From contig BPJV01000005.1 of assembly GCA_026004795.1 (NCBI GenBank), forward strand, positions 186,001 to 250,000: a stretch of 64,000 nt of DNA, written 5' to 3'. The stretch is from Pirellulaceae bacterium. GTDB lineage: Bacteria > Planctomycetota > Planctomycetia > Pirellulales > Pirellulaceae. Positions 30,073 through 39,040 of the stretch are shown piece by piece. A program made the position numbers and the translations under genes. Below the pieces are notes generated by a model that was given only the letters and a program-made list of their open reading frames with translations, was not told the DNA's origin and made no database searches. Numbering within the stretch: the stretch's first letter is position 1; each line of letters begins with the position of its first letter.

Positions 30073-31389
30073 ATGCAGCATGAGCGATGGTTGATTGAGC
30101 ATGGGCGGTTGGTGTCCCCGGCCGATGGCTTGGATCGTCCGGGGCGACTGTTGCTCGTCGACGGCAGGATCGCTGCCATCGATCCTGCCGATGGAGACTT
30201 GCCACCGGATGTCGCGCGTGTCGATGCGTCGGGGTGTTATGTGATCCCTGGATTGGTCGATATCGGCGCGGAGCTTGGTGAGCCAGGGCGGGAGGAGGAC
30301 GAAACGATCGAGACGGGGACGGCGGCGGCATTGGCCGGTGGATACACGTCCCTGGCGTGTGCCGCTAGCACCGATCCGCCGATCGACACCCCGGCTGGGG
30401 TCGAGTTCGTGCGGCAGAAGGCCGCTCGTGCCGACGGTTGCCGGGTATACGTCATCGGCTGCGTGAGCAAGGGACGGCAGGGGGACGAGTTGGCGGAGAT
30501 CGGAGGGCTGGTCGAGGCGGGGGCCGTGGCATTGAGCGATGCCCCCAAGCCATTGCATAACACGGCCTTGTTGCGACGTGCCCTCGAGTACTGCGCCATG
30601 TTTGATCGGCCGGTCCTCGACATGCCAGAAGTGCCCAGCCTGACGCGTGGCGGCGTGATGCATGAGGGGCTGACCCAACTGGTGCTCGCCTTGGCCCCGA
30701 TGCCTGCTGAAGCCGAGGATTTGGCCACTTCTCGCGACTTACGCCTATTGGAAACGACGGGCGGACGTTTGCACCTGACCAGTATTTCCACCAGCGGCGG
30801 GGTCGAATTGGTGCGTCGTGCTAAGGCACGGCACTCGCCCGTTACCGTCGGGGTGCATATCGCCAACCTCTGTTTTTGCGACCAGCAGATGCGCACGTTC
30901 GACTCGAGTTTGAAAGTCAATCCGCCGCTGCGCAGCCCAGAGCACATCGAAGCGTGTTTGGAGGCGGTCGCTGACGGCACCATCGATGTCATCGCCAGTG
31001 GCCATCAGCCACGATCGCTGGAGAAAAAAATGCAGGAATTGGATGCGGTGCCCTTTGGCATGACGACTCTGGATACCGCATTGGCTCAAGCCCACACCTA
31101 CTTGGTGCGGACTGGCAAGCTCGATTTCGCCCGTCTCGTGCAGTGCATGGCCACTGGGCCGGCACGTGTTCTCGATTTGCCAGCCGGCCGTCTAGCGCCG
31201 CAAGTGCCAGGCGACGTGGTGATTTTCGATCCACAGGCTCGGTGGACGGTCACCCCACAGACGATGGGTTCACGTAGTCGCAATACGCCGCTGCTCAATC
31301 AAGAGCTGGTAGGGCGAGTTCGTGATGTGTGGGTCGGTGGGCGCAGAAAAAAACCGCTTGACGACAGGACGTCGCCAAGCGGCAATTAG
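30073..31389 (+). CDS. Non-catalytic dihydroorotase homologue (pseudo-DHOase)
   Basis: The 438-residue protein aligns with type I dihydroorotase along its whole length (PGLVDI...GTAAALAGGYTS, DVICD-like region, EKKMQELDAVPFGM). However, every catalytic motif is changed. The metal pair and substrate Arg of DxHVHLREPG become DIGAELGEPG. The substrate Asn of MPNTxP is lost (AASTDP). The HAE metal motif reads DMPEV. HxxHVST reads HLTSIST. The DHAPH acid reads GHQPR. It should bind no zinc. Inactive DHOases that stabilise ATCase are known in Pseudomonas (PyrC'). The frame itself is intact, so it appears to be under selection as a structural subunit. Confidence 0.85.
   Translation: MQHERWLIEHGRLVSPADGLDRPGRLLLVDGRIAAIDPADGDLPPDVARVDASGCYVIPGLVDIGAELGEPGREEDETIETGTAAALAGGYTSLACAASTDPPIDTPAGVEFVRQKAARADGCRVYVIGCVSKGRQGDELAEIGGLVEAGAVALSDAPKPLHNTALLRRALEYCAMFDRPVLDMPEVPSLTRGGVMHEGLTQLVLALAPMPAEAEDLATSRDLRLLETTGGRLHLTSISTSGGVELVRRAKARHSPVTVGVHIANLCFCDQQMRTFDSSLKVNPPLRSPEHIEACLEAVADGTIDVIASGHQPRSLEKKMQELDAVPFGMTTLDTALAQAHTYLVRTGKLDFARLVQCMATGPARVLDLPAGRLAPQVPGDVVIFDPQARWTVTPQTMGSRSRNTPLLNQELVGRVRDVWVGGRRKKPLDDRTSPSGN
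31347..31382 (-). terminator. Candidate minus-strand intrinsic terminator
   Basis: Read on the minus strand, CCGCTTG (31382-31376) pairs with CAAGCGG (31360-31354), with further inner GACG/CGTC complementarity. Seven T residues (31353-31347) follow immediately. On the plus strand no T-run follows. It lies within the last codons of the dihydroorotase homologue. Confidence 0.45.
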
Positions 31390-31769
31390 CGAATCTTCCG
31401 TCAGGCGGCGGCAAAAACGGAGCCGCTGCGAGACTGGCGAAGGTCGGGCGTGCTACTGCACTCGCCGTTCATTGACCTTGGCCAACGCGAAATATTGGTC
31501 CCTCTGCCGGATAGTCCAGACGGAAGTTCAGATGGGGATTATCTGCCCCACACCTTCATCATAGGTCCTGAGGAGAGGACAGCAAGGTTCATCGGCCAAT
31601 TCTCCGTCCAGGATTGACCGTTTTTTCAAAAAGCGGAAGCTGAACCCTCGGTCCTACCCAATGGGGCTCCGCGCAGTGGAAATCTGGGCAAGAGAAGTGG
31701 TGGTCCCATGGGCAGTGCAGGCCGAGGATTCGGTAAGCCGGCGAGGTGGAGTCAGGGGAGAGATGCATC
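31390..31769. other. Intergenic region with a short open frame
   Basis: The frame of the upstream gene stays open for 75 codons after its TAG, ending at TGA 31615-31617. From GTG 31450 it would encode 55 residues with a protein-like run (HSPFIDLGQREILVPLPD, GPEERTARFIGQF). No ribosome site is evident, so it may be a gene remnant or chance. GGGGAG at 31755-31760 serves the next gene. Confidence 0.35.
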
Positions 31770-32786
31770 ATGTCAGGAGTGTGCGAAAGGAATGAGACGG
31801 CCGACGGTTTGAATGCCGCCGCGTGGAGGCTTGCTCAACATGCGATCGATCGTGCTGCAGCGCTAAACGCCGCTGTCCATCGCCTGGGCAACGGCGCGAC
31901 GTTGATCGACTGTGGGGTGCAAGCGCCCGGTAGTTTGGCGGCCGGGCTCGTCCTCGCCCGATTATGCCTGGCCGGGCAGGCGGAGGTGCAATTGGTTAAC
32001 GGTGATCGAACTGTTTGGCCGGGGCCATGGATTGAAGTGCGGACCGATGCGCCGGTCCGATCGTGCATGCTCAGCCAATATGCGGGGTGGCCGATTGAGA
32101 CGCCAGACGGCCAGTTCTTTGGCATGGGATCGGGGCCCATGCGCGTGCGGCGAGGAAAAGAGGAATTGCTTCGGGAATTGGGCGCAGAGGACCAAAGCTC
32201 TTGTGCTGTGGGCGTGGTGGAAGCGGACCAGTTGCCCGATGAGGCCCTCGTCGATCGCATGGCGAAAGAATGTGGAGTGGAGAGCGAACAGTTGATCCTA
32301 GCGGTGGCTCCCACGCGAAGCATCGCGGGGGTTGTGCAGGTGGTGGCCCGTTCCGTGGAGACTTGTTTGCATAAGCTGCATGTGTTGGGAGGGGACCTGA
32401 AGCAAGTAGTGGCCGGTTGGGGGCTAGCCCCTTTGGCGCCGCCGACCCCCGATCTCGTCGCTGGAATTGGCCGAACCAACGACGCCATTCTTTTTGCCGG
32501 ACAAGTGACGTTGTGGGTCCATGGAGATGATGCGCCGTGGGAGCAGTTGGTGGGGTTGCTACCAAGCGCGGCGTCTGGTGATTTCGGAGTTCCTTTCGCC
32601 GAGGTCTTTCGCAAGTACGACCTGGACTTCTACCGGATCGACCCCCACTTGTTTGCTCCCGCCGAAGTGATGGTGATCAATGGGCGTTCCGGCTCCAGTT
32701 GGCATGCTGGGAAGGTGCATCGAGAGCTGCTACGACGGTCGTTCGATTGGCGCGAATCCGACCTGGGGCGGGGAGGCGAGGGGTGA
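31770..32786 (+). CDS. mch: Methenyltetrahydromethanopterin cyclohydrolase
   Basis: This enzyme converts methenyl-H4MPT to formyl-H4MPT in the archaeal-type C1 pathway also found in methylotrophs and planctomycetes. Family signatures are clear: ATLIDCGVQAPGSLAAGL near the N-terminus, MLSQYAGWPI followed by FFGMGSGPMRV, IGRTNDAILFAGQVTL, and the C-terminal SGDFGVPFAEVFRKYDLDFYRIDP with LFAPAEV. It has 338 residues from ATG 31770, which has GGGGAG nine bases upstream. It is cytoplasmic. The stop overlaps the next start as GTGA, so translation is coupled to the ATP-grasp gene. No other H4MPT gene is certain in this window. Confidence 0.93.
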   Translation: MSGVCERNETADGLNAAAWRLAQHAIDRAAALNAAVHRLGNGATLIDCGVQAPGSLAAGLVLARLCLAGQAEVQLVNGDRTVWPGPWIEVRTDAPVRSCMLSQYAGWPIETPDGQFFGMGSGPMRVRRGKEELLRELGAEDQSSCAVGVVEADQLPDEALVDRMAKECGVESEQLILAVAPTRSIAGVVQVVARSVETCLHKLHVLGGDLKQVVAGWGLAPLAPPTPDLVAGIGRTNDAILFAGQVTLWVHGDDAPWEQLVGLLPSAASGDFGVPFAEVFRKYDLDFYRIDPHLFAPAEVMVINGRSGSSWHAGKVHRELLRRSFDWRESDLGRGGEG

Positions 32787-33727
32787 GTGTGATAGCAGGA
32801 GGGACACCTCGGGCCGGCATGCGTCTGGGAATCGTGGGGACGGCCGGCACGTATTACGTACGTCGCCTGTTGGAAGCGGGGGCGAGTGTGTTGGGGCCCG
32901 AGGCGGTGGCCGTAGTCGACTATGGTGAGTTGGCTTGTGGCATTGGTCGAGACGGGGAATTCTTATCGCCTCAGCGGCGGTTCGACGCCTTGATCGTCCG
33001 TTCCATGCCGCTGGGATCGTTGGAGCAGGTCATCTTTCGTATGAATTGCTTGCACGGTTTGCAACGGGCCGGCGTCGTGGTGCTCAACGCTCCCCGATGT
33101 TTGGAGATCGCCATCGACAAATGGTTGACCCTCGATCGGCTGCGCGAGGGGGGGATGCTGGTTCCGCCAAGCCGGGTAGTTCAGCATCGCCAAGCGGCCA
33201 TGCAAGCTTGGGAGGAGCTCGGAGGCGATGTGGTCGTCAAACCGTTGTTTGGAGGAGAGGGGAGGGGACTGCTACGTCTGCAGGATGCCGATATGGCCTG
33301 GCGCGCTTTCGGAACACTACAACAACTACGTGCGGTCCTTTATGTTCAGCAGTTCATTCCTCACTTGGGGTATGATGTACGAGTTCTCGTCCTGGGGGAT
33401 CGCACGTGGGCCATTCGGCGACAGGCGGCAGAAGGGCAGTGGCGCACCAATATCTCCCAAGGAGGGGCAGCGATGCGGGCCGAGCTAGGGGGAGGCGAAC
33501 TGGAGATTGCCTCCCGCTGCATGCGCCTCGTGGGGGGAGAGTTTCTCGGGGTCGATTTGTTGCCCGATCGGGACGGGCGTCTCTGGCTGTTGGAGGTGAA
33601 TGCCGTTCCTGGTTGGCGCGGTGTCGAATCGGCTTGGGGCGTGGACATCGCTCGCGCGGTAGTCGAACATGCCATTGCACAAGTAAAGGATTCTGTGGAT
33701 GAACGATCCGGCACGAAGATTGGCTGA
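32783..33727 (+). CDS. ATP-grasp ligase (RimK/H4MPT-associated OrfY-like)
   Basis: This 314-residue ATP-grasp protein has the nucleotide-binding segments VVVKPLFGGEGRGL and YVQQFIPH, and the metal/ATP site GVDLLPDRDGRLWLLEVNAVPGW. An N-terminal Rossmann-like start (MRLGIVGTAGTYYVRRLLE) precedes them. RimK-type alpha-L-glutamate ligases catalyse glutamylation of proteins or cofactors. An ATP-grasp gene (orfY) beside mch is a known companion in H4MPT-using bacteria, which suggests a role in cofactor modification. GTG 32783 is chosen because it overlaps the mch stop and follows GGGGAGG; ATG 32819 is the alternative. Confidence 0.82.
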   Translation: MSVIAGGTPRAGMRLGIVGTAGTYYVRRLLEAGASVLGPEAVAVVDYGELACGIGRDGEFLSPQRRFDALIVRSMPLGSLEQVIFRMNCLHGLQRAGVVVLNAPRCLEIAIDKWLTLDRLREGGMLVPPSRVVQHRQAAMQAWEELGGDVVVKPLFGGEGRGLLRLQDADMAWRAFGTLQQLRAVLYVQQFIPHLGYDVRVLVLGDRTWAIRRQAAEGQWRTNISQGGAAMRAELGGGELEIASRCMRLVGGEFLGVDLLPDRDGRLWLLEVNAVPGWRGVESAWGVDIARAVVEHAIAQVKDSVDERSGTKIG

Positions 33728-35450
33728 CCAGGCCGATGGTGAATTGTCTGCCAATGTCGCTAGTCGGTTGACCACCATGGCTTCGCAGATGCCCTCGGCG
33801 GCGGCGATTGCTGTGCCCGTTGGTCGGTACAAGGCGTCGCGTCCGCGGGACTATACGGTGATGAGCTTTGCCGATCTGGAACTGGCCAGTTCTTCCATCG
33901 CTGCGGGGCTGCAGCAGATGGGGATTGAGCCGGGTATGCGCATCGTGTTGTTGGTGCGTTTTGGTGCGGAGTTCATTACCTTGGTGTTCGCGTTGATGAA
34001 AGTCGGGGCGATCATTGTGTTGGTGGATCCGGGGATGGGGCGAAAGAACCTGATCCGTTGTTTGGAGGAAGCGCGGCCCGACGGATTCATCGGCATTCCC
34101 CTGGCGCATGTGGTGAGAATGGCCACACGGCACCGATTTCCCCAGGCGCGTTTCAATGTTACCGTGGGACGTCGTTACGGATTCCTGCCCCATCCGACGT
34201 TGGAGCAACTAAGTGGCACTCCCTCGGGAATGTATTGTCCACCACAGGTGGAATTGGATACCCCGGCGGCGATCATCTTTACCACGGGAAGCACCGGACC
34301 GCCGAAAGGTGTCCTGTACACGCATCGCACGTTTCATGGGCAAGTGGACGCAATCCAGCAGCATTACGGGATCGAGCCAGGGGGTGTCGATCTGTCAGGG
34401 TTCCCTCTTTTCGGCCTGTTCAACGCGGTAATGGGGACCACCACCGTGATTCCCGATATGGATCCCACTCGGCCGGCCGACGTGGATCCGCCGCGGATTC
34501 TGGATGCGATCGACCAGTGGCAAGTCGACCAGGCATTCGGATCACCGGCATTGTGGACGCGAGTCGGTAGGTATGCGCAAGAGGTGCAACGCACGGTACC
34601 TAGCTTGCGGCGAGTTTTCTCCGCCGGTGCTCCTGTCCCTCCCCAGGTGCTGCGGTGGGTACGGAGGATGATGCCCGAGGACGGGCAGATGTTTACCCCA
34701 TATGGAGCGACCGAAGCCCTGCCGGTGGCCTCGATCGAATCACGAGAAGTGCTCGAGCAAACGGCCTCGCTTGCTGAGCAGGGGGCTGGCACTTGCGTGG
34801 GGCGCAAATTCGACGGTATCCAGTGGAAGGTGATCGCCATCGATGATGGCCCTCTGCAGGATATCTCTCAGGTGCGCGAACTGGGGGTGGGAGAGATCGG
34901 GGAGCTAATGGTCCGAGGGGAGGTGGTCACCCAGCAATATGTCACCCGCTGCGACCAGAATGCTCTGCACAAGGTCGCCGATGGGGATCAGATGTGGCAT
35001 CGGATGGGGGACGTCGGCTACTTGGATGACCAGGGGAGGTTTTGGTGTTGTGGGCGGAAGAGCCAGCGTGTGCAGACCGCCGCGGGGACGCTGTTTACCG
35101 AACAGGTGGAAGCCGTGTTCAATAATCATCCGCGGGTGCATCGCACGGCGCTGGTGGGGACCGGATCACCTCCGCAGCAACGTCCTGTCCTGGTGATTGA
35201 AACTTGGCCCGAGCATCGTCCGCGGGATGACGAGCAGTTGAAGAAATTGATTGCCGAACTGAGGCAGTTGGGTTTGGGCTATCAACACACCAGATCGGTG
35301 GAGCAGATATTGCTCTACCCAGATCGGTTGCCCACGGACATTCGTCACAACTCGAAGATCTTTCGTGAGCAGCTTGCTCAGTGGGTGATGCGGCGGGCCG
35401 TCTCCCCATCGCTTCGGGGAAGTTGGCCTCGACGACTCTTCGGCCGCTGA
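33699..35450 (+). CDS. OleC-like AMP-dependent synthetase/ligase
   Basis: This 583-residue ANL-superfamily adenylating enzyme has the AMP-binding P-loop IIFTTGSTGPPKGVLYTH, the motif MFTPYGATEALPV, MWHRMGDVGYLDDQGRFWCCGRKS, and the C-terminal LPTDIRHNSKIFREQL. The HNSKIFRE ending and overall match resemble OleC, the beta-lactone synthetase of long-chain olefin biosynthesis; fatty acyl-AMP ligases are the close alternative. No oleA, oleB or oleD is nearby. ATG 33699 overlaps the ATP-grasp gene by 29 bases, implying one operon with mch. That link is unexplained, so the substrate should be treated as unknown. Confidence 0.8.
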   Translation: MNDPARRLADQADGELSANVASRLTTMASQMPSAAAIAVPVGRYKASRPRDYTVMSFADLELASSSIAAGLQQMGIEPGMRIVLLVRFGAEFITLVFALMKVGAIIVLVDPGMGRKNLIRCLEEARPDGFIGIPLAHVVRMATRHRFPQARFNVTVGRRYGFLPHPTLEQLSGTPSGMYCPPQVELDTPAAIIFTTGSTGPPKGVLYTHRTFHGQVDAIQQHYGIEPGGVDLSGFPLFGLFNAVMGTTTVIPDMDPTRPADVDPPRILDAIDQWQVDQAFGSPALWTRVGRYAQEVQRTVPSLRRVFSAGAPVPPQVLRWVRRMMPEDGQMFTPYGATEALPVASIESREVLEQTASLAEQGAGTCVGRKFDGIQWKVIAIDDGPLQDISQVRELGVGEIGELMVRGEVVTQQYVTRCDQNALHKVADGDQMWHRMGDVGYLDDQGRFWCCGRKSQRVQTAAGTLFTEQVEAVFNNHPRVHRTALVGTGSPPQQRPVLVIETWPEHRPRDDEQLKKLIAELRQLGLGYQHTRSVEQILLYPDRLPTDIRHNSKIFREQLAQWVMRRAVSPSLRGSWPRRLFGR

Positions 35451-35727
35451 GCCTGCCTGCTGATCGTATGGCAGTTGCGCGCGGGGCAAGCATGAAGGCG
35501 AGGCTGGGAGTTGACGTGGGGTCCGATGCATTTATTGGTTCCTGCGGTGGCCGGCCAGGGGCAGCGCAATAGGTGGATGTGCGAGCCAATGGTGGGGACC
35601 GCTTAGGGGAAAGTTGTGTCGCAAGGCGGGCAAGATGTGGGCAGGTCATAAGCCCCCGACCGCTTGCCTCTTCTTCACCACCACGTACAACATCCATGAG
35701 TCAGGTCAGGGGTAGCATGGGGCTCTG

Positions 35728-37068
35728 ATGGACAGTTACATGAATCTATTCGCACATCAAGAAGCCGAGAACGTGGAGCGGCACCGACCCTTAGCTGCGC
35801 GAATGCGCCCCCGTTCGCTGGACGAATTCGTGGGCCAACAACATATTCTTGGGCCCGGGAAGATGTTGCGTCGTATGATTGCAGCCGGCCGCCTGGGTTC
35901 GTTGATCTTCTACGGTCCACCGGGGACCGGCAAGACGACGCTGGCCAATTTGTTGGCCCAGGAGACCGGTGGAACGCTGAAAAAACTCAGCGCCGTCACC
36001 AGTGGTGTCAAGGAGTTGCGGGAGATTCTCGCTTGGGCCCAAAACGAAGTCGCCAGTGGAGGGCTTCCACCGCTACTGTTCATCGATGAGATCCATCGTT
36101 TCAACCGAGCGCAGCAGGATGCGCTGTTGCCCGATGTCGAGGAGGGGATCGTCAATTTGATCGGGGCGACGACCAGCAATCCCTATTTTGCGGTCAATGG
36201 TGCTCTACTCAGTCGCAGTCAGGTATTCCATTTCCAGCCTCTGAGCGAGGAGGATCTGGTCCAGTTGATGCAGCGAGCGCTGCGTGATCGGCAACGCGGG
36301 CTAGGGGCGATGGCCGTGGAAGTGGTCGCCGGATCGCTGGAGGCGTTGGCTCGTTGGTGCGAGGGAGATGCTCGCCGTGCTCTGACGGTCTTGGAAATCG
36401 CGGTGCGCAGCACTCCCGACCAGCCGGTCCGTTTGACCGTCGAGCTGCTCGGCGAATCCATGCAGCAAAAGACCTTGCAATATGATCCCACCGGCGATGA
36501 GCATTACGACGTGGCCAGCGCCTTGATCAAGAGTATTCGCGGCAGCGATCCCGACGCGGCGCTGTATTGGTTGGCCAGGATGTTGGAAGCGGGCGAGGAT
36601 CTACGTTTTCTCTGCCGTCGTCTGGTGATCCTAGCCAGCGAAGATGTCGGCAATGCCGATCCGCAGGCTTTACCGCTGGCGGTGGCTGCGGCTCAGGCAT
36701 GCGAATTGGTCGGTCTACCGGAATGCCAACTGACCCTGGCGCAGGCTGTTACCTACCTCGCTTGCACTGAGAAGAGCAATGCGGCCACCAAGGCCATCGC
36801 CGCGGCTCGTCGAGAAGTTCGTGAAGGAGCCTTGATACCAGTCCCCCTCCATTTGCGCGATGCTCATTATTCTGGGGCTGCTGAACTAGGGCATGGAAAG
36901 GGCTATCAATACGCACATGATGCTCCTGACGGGGTGGTTGATCAGGACTATTTGGGGGTCGATCGGGAGTTCTACCAGCCCACGGTACGTGGTTGGGAAG
37001 GAAAAATCGCTGCGCGCCTGGAGTCGTATCGGCAGCGGTTCCGGCAGGCCCGCGCTCGGGAGCAGTAG
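35728..37068 (+). CDS. rarA: Replication-associated recombination protein RarA (MgsA) AAA ATPase
   Basis: This clamp-loader-type AAA+ ATPase acts at stalled replication forks. It begins in the standard way (NLFAHQEAENVERHRPLAARMRPRSLDEFVGQ region). Walker A is GPPGTGKTT, Walker B LLFIDEIHRFN, sensor 1 GATTSNPYFAVN with the arginine in LLSRSQVF. The tetramerisation C-terminus includes GSDPDAALYWLARML and the KGYQYAHD motif. It has 446 residues, normal length. ATG 35728 or 35740 (MNLF) is the start. It is cytoplasmic and appears to be a single gene. Confidence 0.95.
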   Translation: MDSYMNLFAHQEAENVERHRPLAARMRPRSLDEFVGQQHILGPGKMLRRMIAAGRLGSLIFYGPPGTGKTTLANLLAQETGGTLKKLSAVTSGVKELREILAWAQNEVASGGLPPLLFIDEIHRFNRAQQDALLPDVEEGIVNLIGATTSNPYFAVNGALLSRSQVFHFQPLSEEDLVQLMQRALRDRQRGLGAMAVEVVAGSLEALARWCEGDARRALTVLEIAVRSTPDQPVRLTVELLGESMQQKTLQYDPTGDEHYDVASALIKSIRGSDPDAALYWLARMLEAGEDLRFLCRRLVILASEDVGNADPQALPLAVAAAQACELVGLPECQLTLAQAVTYLACTEKSNAATKAIAAARREVREGALIPVPLHLRDAHYSGAAELGHGKGYQYAHDAPDGVVDQDYLGVDREFYQPTVRGWEGKIAARLESYRQRFRQARAREQ

Positions 37069-37286
37069 CCATAGCTCTCATCGTTCGCATGGCGAACGGG
37101 AGCAACCTGCACCGCGGATGCGATATTTTACTTGTCCGCGTCGGTGGAAAATCAAAAAAATCGCATCGACGGGCGGTCCGTCTGGCACGCTGATGGGTTA
37201 AATCCCTGGGTGGTTGGGCTACCTATTGTCCCCCGATTCCTCTTGGGCACAGACTGCTTCATCCCACGTACAAGTTCCAGAACTCT

Positions 37287-38051
37287 ATGATTCACCTATT
37301 CATGAATGATATGCAAGCGTCGACGGCGAACGGTCGAGTCTTGGTGGTTGGGCCAGACGGTGAACAGGGGCAGACCATCTGCGAAGGATTGAGTCTGGTT
37401 AGTTACGAGCCCGAGTCTTGCACCACGGCTTCTGAAGTGCAAGAAATACTGGAGCAGGGACCTTGTCGCATCGCCATTGTAGACCTCGATCTGCCGGCTA
37501 GCCTGGATGTGATCCGCGCCGTAAGGACCTCCAGCGATAATACGGGGATCGTGTTTATCACTCGACCGGAGAATGTCCAGTTGCGGCGGTCGGCACTGAT
37601 GGCCGGCGCCGATGACTTTGTCCTCAAACCGCTGTCGATGCGCGAGTTGATGATTCGCTTGGAGGCGTTAGAGGTACGGGCAAGGTTGCGTCCCAAGACC
37701 CTGTTGGAGGCGGGCGATTTGCGCGTCGATCTGAGCACGCGTAAAGCGTTTCGTGGAGAACGCCAGTTGGCGTTGACTCCTACCGAATTCCGCATTCTCG
37801 AGATCCTGATGCAGAATCCGAATCGTGTAGTTTCTCGGCAGACGCTGTGTGAGTTGGTGTGGAGCCCTGAATGGGAAGGGATGACCAATGTGATCGAAGT
37901 CCACATGAATCGACTGCGTAATAAAATCGGACGCCGCGAAGCCCACCAGCTCATCGTGACCGTTCGTGGTCAAGGATATCTGTTCCGCGTTCCTGAAGAG
38001 GATGGTCATCTCGAATGGGCCAGTCGGGGCCTAGGGGGGAGTGGCCGCTAA
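37287..38051 (+). CDS. OmpR-type response regulator (orphan)
   Basis: The 254-residue protein has a receiver domain with phospho-acceptor D66 (IAIVDLDLP), and the conserved Thr/Lys region FITRPENV...FVLKPLSMREL. A winged-helix effector domain follows (LTPTEFRILEILMQNPNRVVSRQTL, then VIEVHMNRLRNKI and TVRGQGYLFRV). The usual acidic pair near the N-terminus is reduced to GPDGE (one Asp and a Glu), so Mg-dependent phosphorylation may be altered. No histidine kinase is adjacent. Several in-frame ATGs exist (37287, 37302, 37311); the domain starts after the last one. Confidence 0.88.
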   Translation: MIHLFMNDMQASTANGRVLVVGPDGEQGQTICEGLSLVSYEPESCTTASEVQEILEQGPCRIAIVDLDLPASLDVIRAVRTSSDNTGIVFITRPENVQLRRSALMAGADDFVLKPLSMRELMIRLEALEVRARLRPKTLLEAGDLRVDLSTRKAFRGERQLALTPTEFRILEILMQNPNRVVSRQTLCELVWSPEWEGMTNVIEVHMNRLRNKIGRREAHQLIVTVRGQGYLFRVPEEDGHLEWASRGLGGSGR

Positions 38052-39040
38052 CGCCGCTACCGAAGACCAGTACATGCTGGAGCACCGCATCATGGTGATA
38101 GGGGCCCTTCTCCACAACGACAAAGCGAGCATCGAATTGGTGTTTCGTGCGGGCAGGATCTTCCTGAAGGGGTAGGCTATGCTTGCCCGTCATCTCGGGG
38201 GCTCAGCGCGTCTCCGAGGCAAGATGCCGTCGGTGGGTAATGATGGCGGAGTGGTGCAGGAAGCAAGGAAGCAGATGCTAGGCCCCGATGGTCTGTCGGC
38301 CATGAGCCATGGTCACAGCCGCCGTGCTCGCAGGCTACTGGGTAGCTACTCAATCATACTGATAGCTAATCTACCTGCAGGTTCGCCTGCCGATAGCTTC
38401 GCGTGCTGTTTGTGGTGAGGGGAGTTCATCGTGGCGGCGCGCTGGGGGGATGGGAGGTTTGGGTGGAATAGATGGAGTGCTGCTGCGTGATCGCGGTGCT
38501 ACCGACTGCCTGTTTCAGCCAGGTGGCCCGCCACAGCTCAGATCCATGCCGCCATCACCTAACGGTTGCCGCTTGCCGGTAGAAAAAAGAGACGAAGGTT
38601 CCCGTGCTGAACACGATAAGATTCCCTTTGCTCTCCCCACCCTCGTGGTGGCGAAGAGAATACAATGAACTGAGGTGAGCAGACTGCCTCAAGGAGCATG
38701 GGCAGAACTGGGAACGAGTCCAGGCCACTGCTAAACCGATAGGTTGGTAGTAGCTGGGCGGATCTTCCCCCAGAGCCAGTCTTTCCGGGGGAATGACCAG
38801 TACAACAAATCAATCGAATACTTCCAAGGCAATCGGCATTTTGGCGGTCCGCATGCCAGCCGGATACCGACCGCTGGAGTAACGGATACTAGCTTCAGTT
38901 CTTTTCTTTCGGTCGGTTCCCGGAAGGTCTCGATGATTGGTCGTCAGTGATCGCGTTGGCGAGCGGTGAGAGGGCTGGAGGCTGAACTGCCGAGTGCACT
39001 GCGGGGAGGTGGCAGCGGTCGAGGTGAGCATTAAGATGGA
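38052..39040. other. Large gene-free stretch
   Basis: Nearly 1 kb holds no frame with coding character on either strand and no recognisable RNA. A short hairpin, TCCCCC with GGGGGA, lies near 38767-38794. The region may be degraded coding sequence or a long leader for the following gene. Confidence 0.5.

Noticed and set aside
31619-31640. CCGTTTTTTCAAAAAGCGG as a terminator
   Set aside because: The stem is mostly A-T with only a few G-C pairs and no downstream T-run; too weak.
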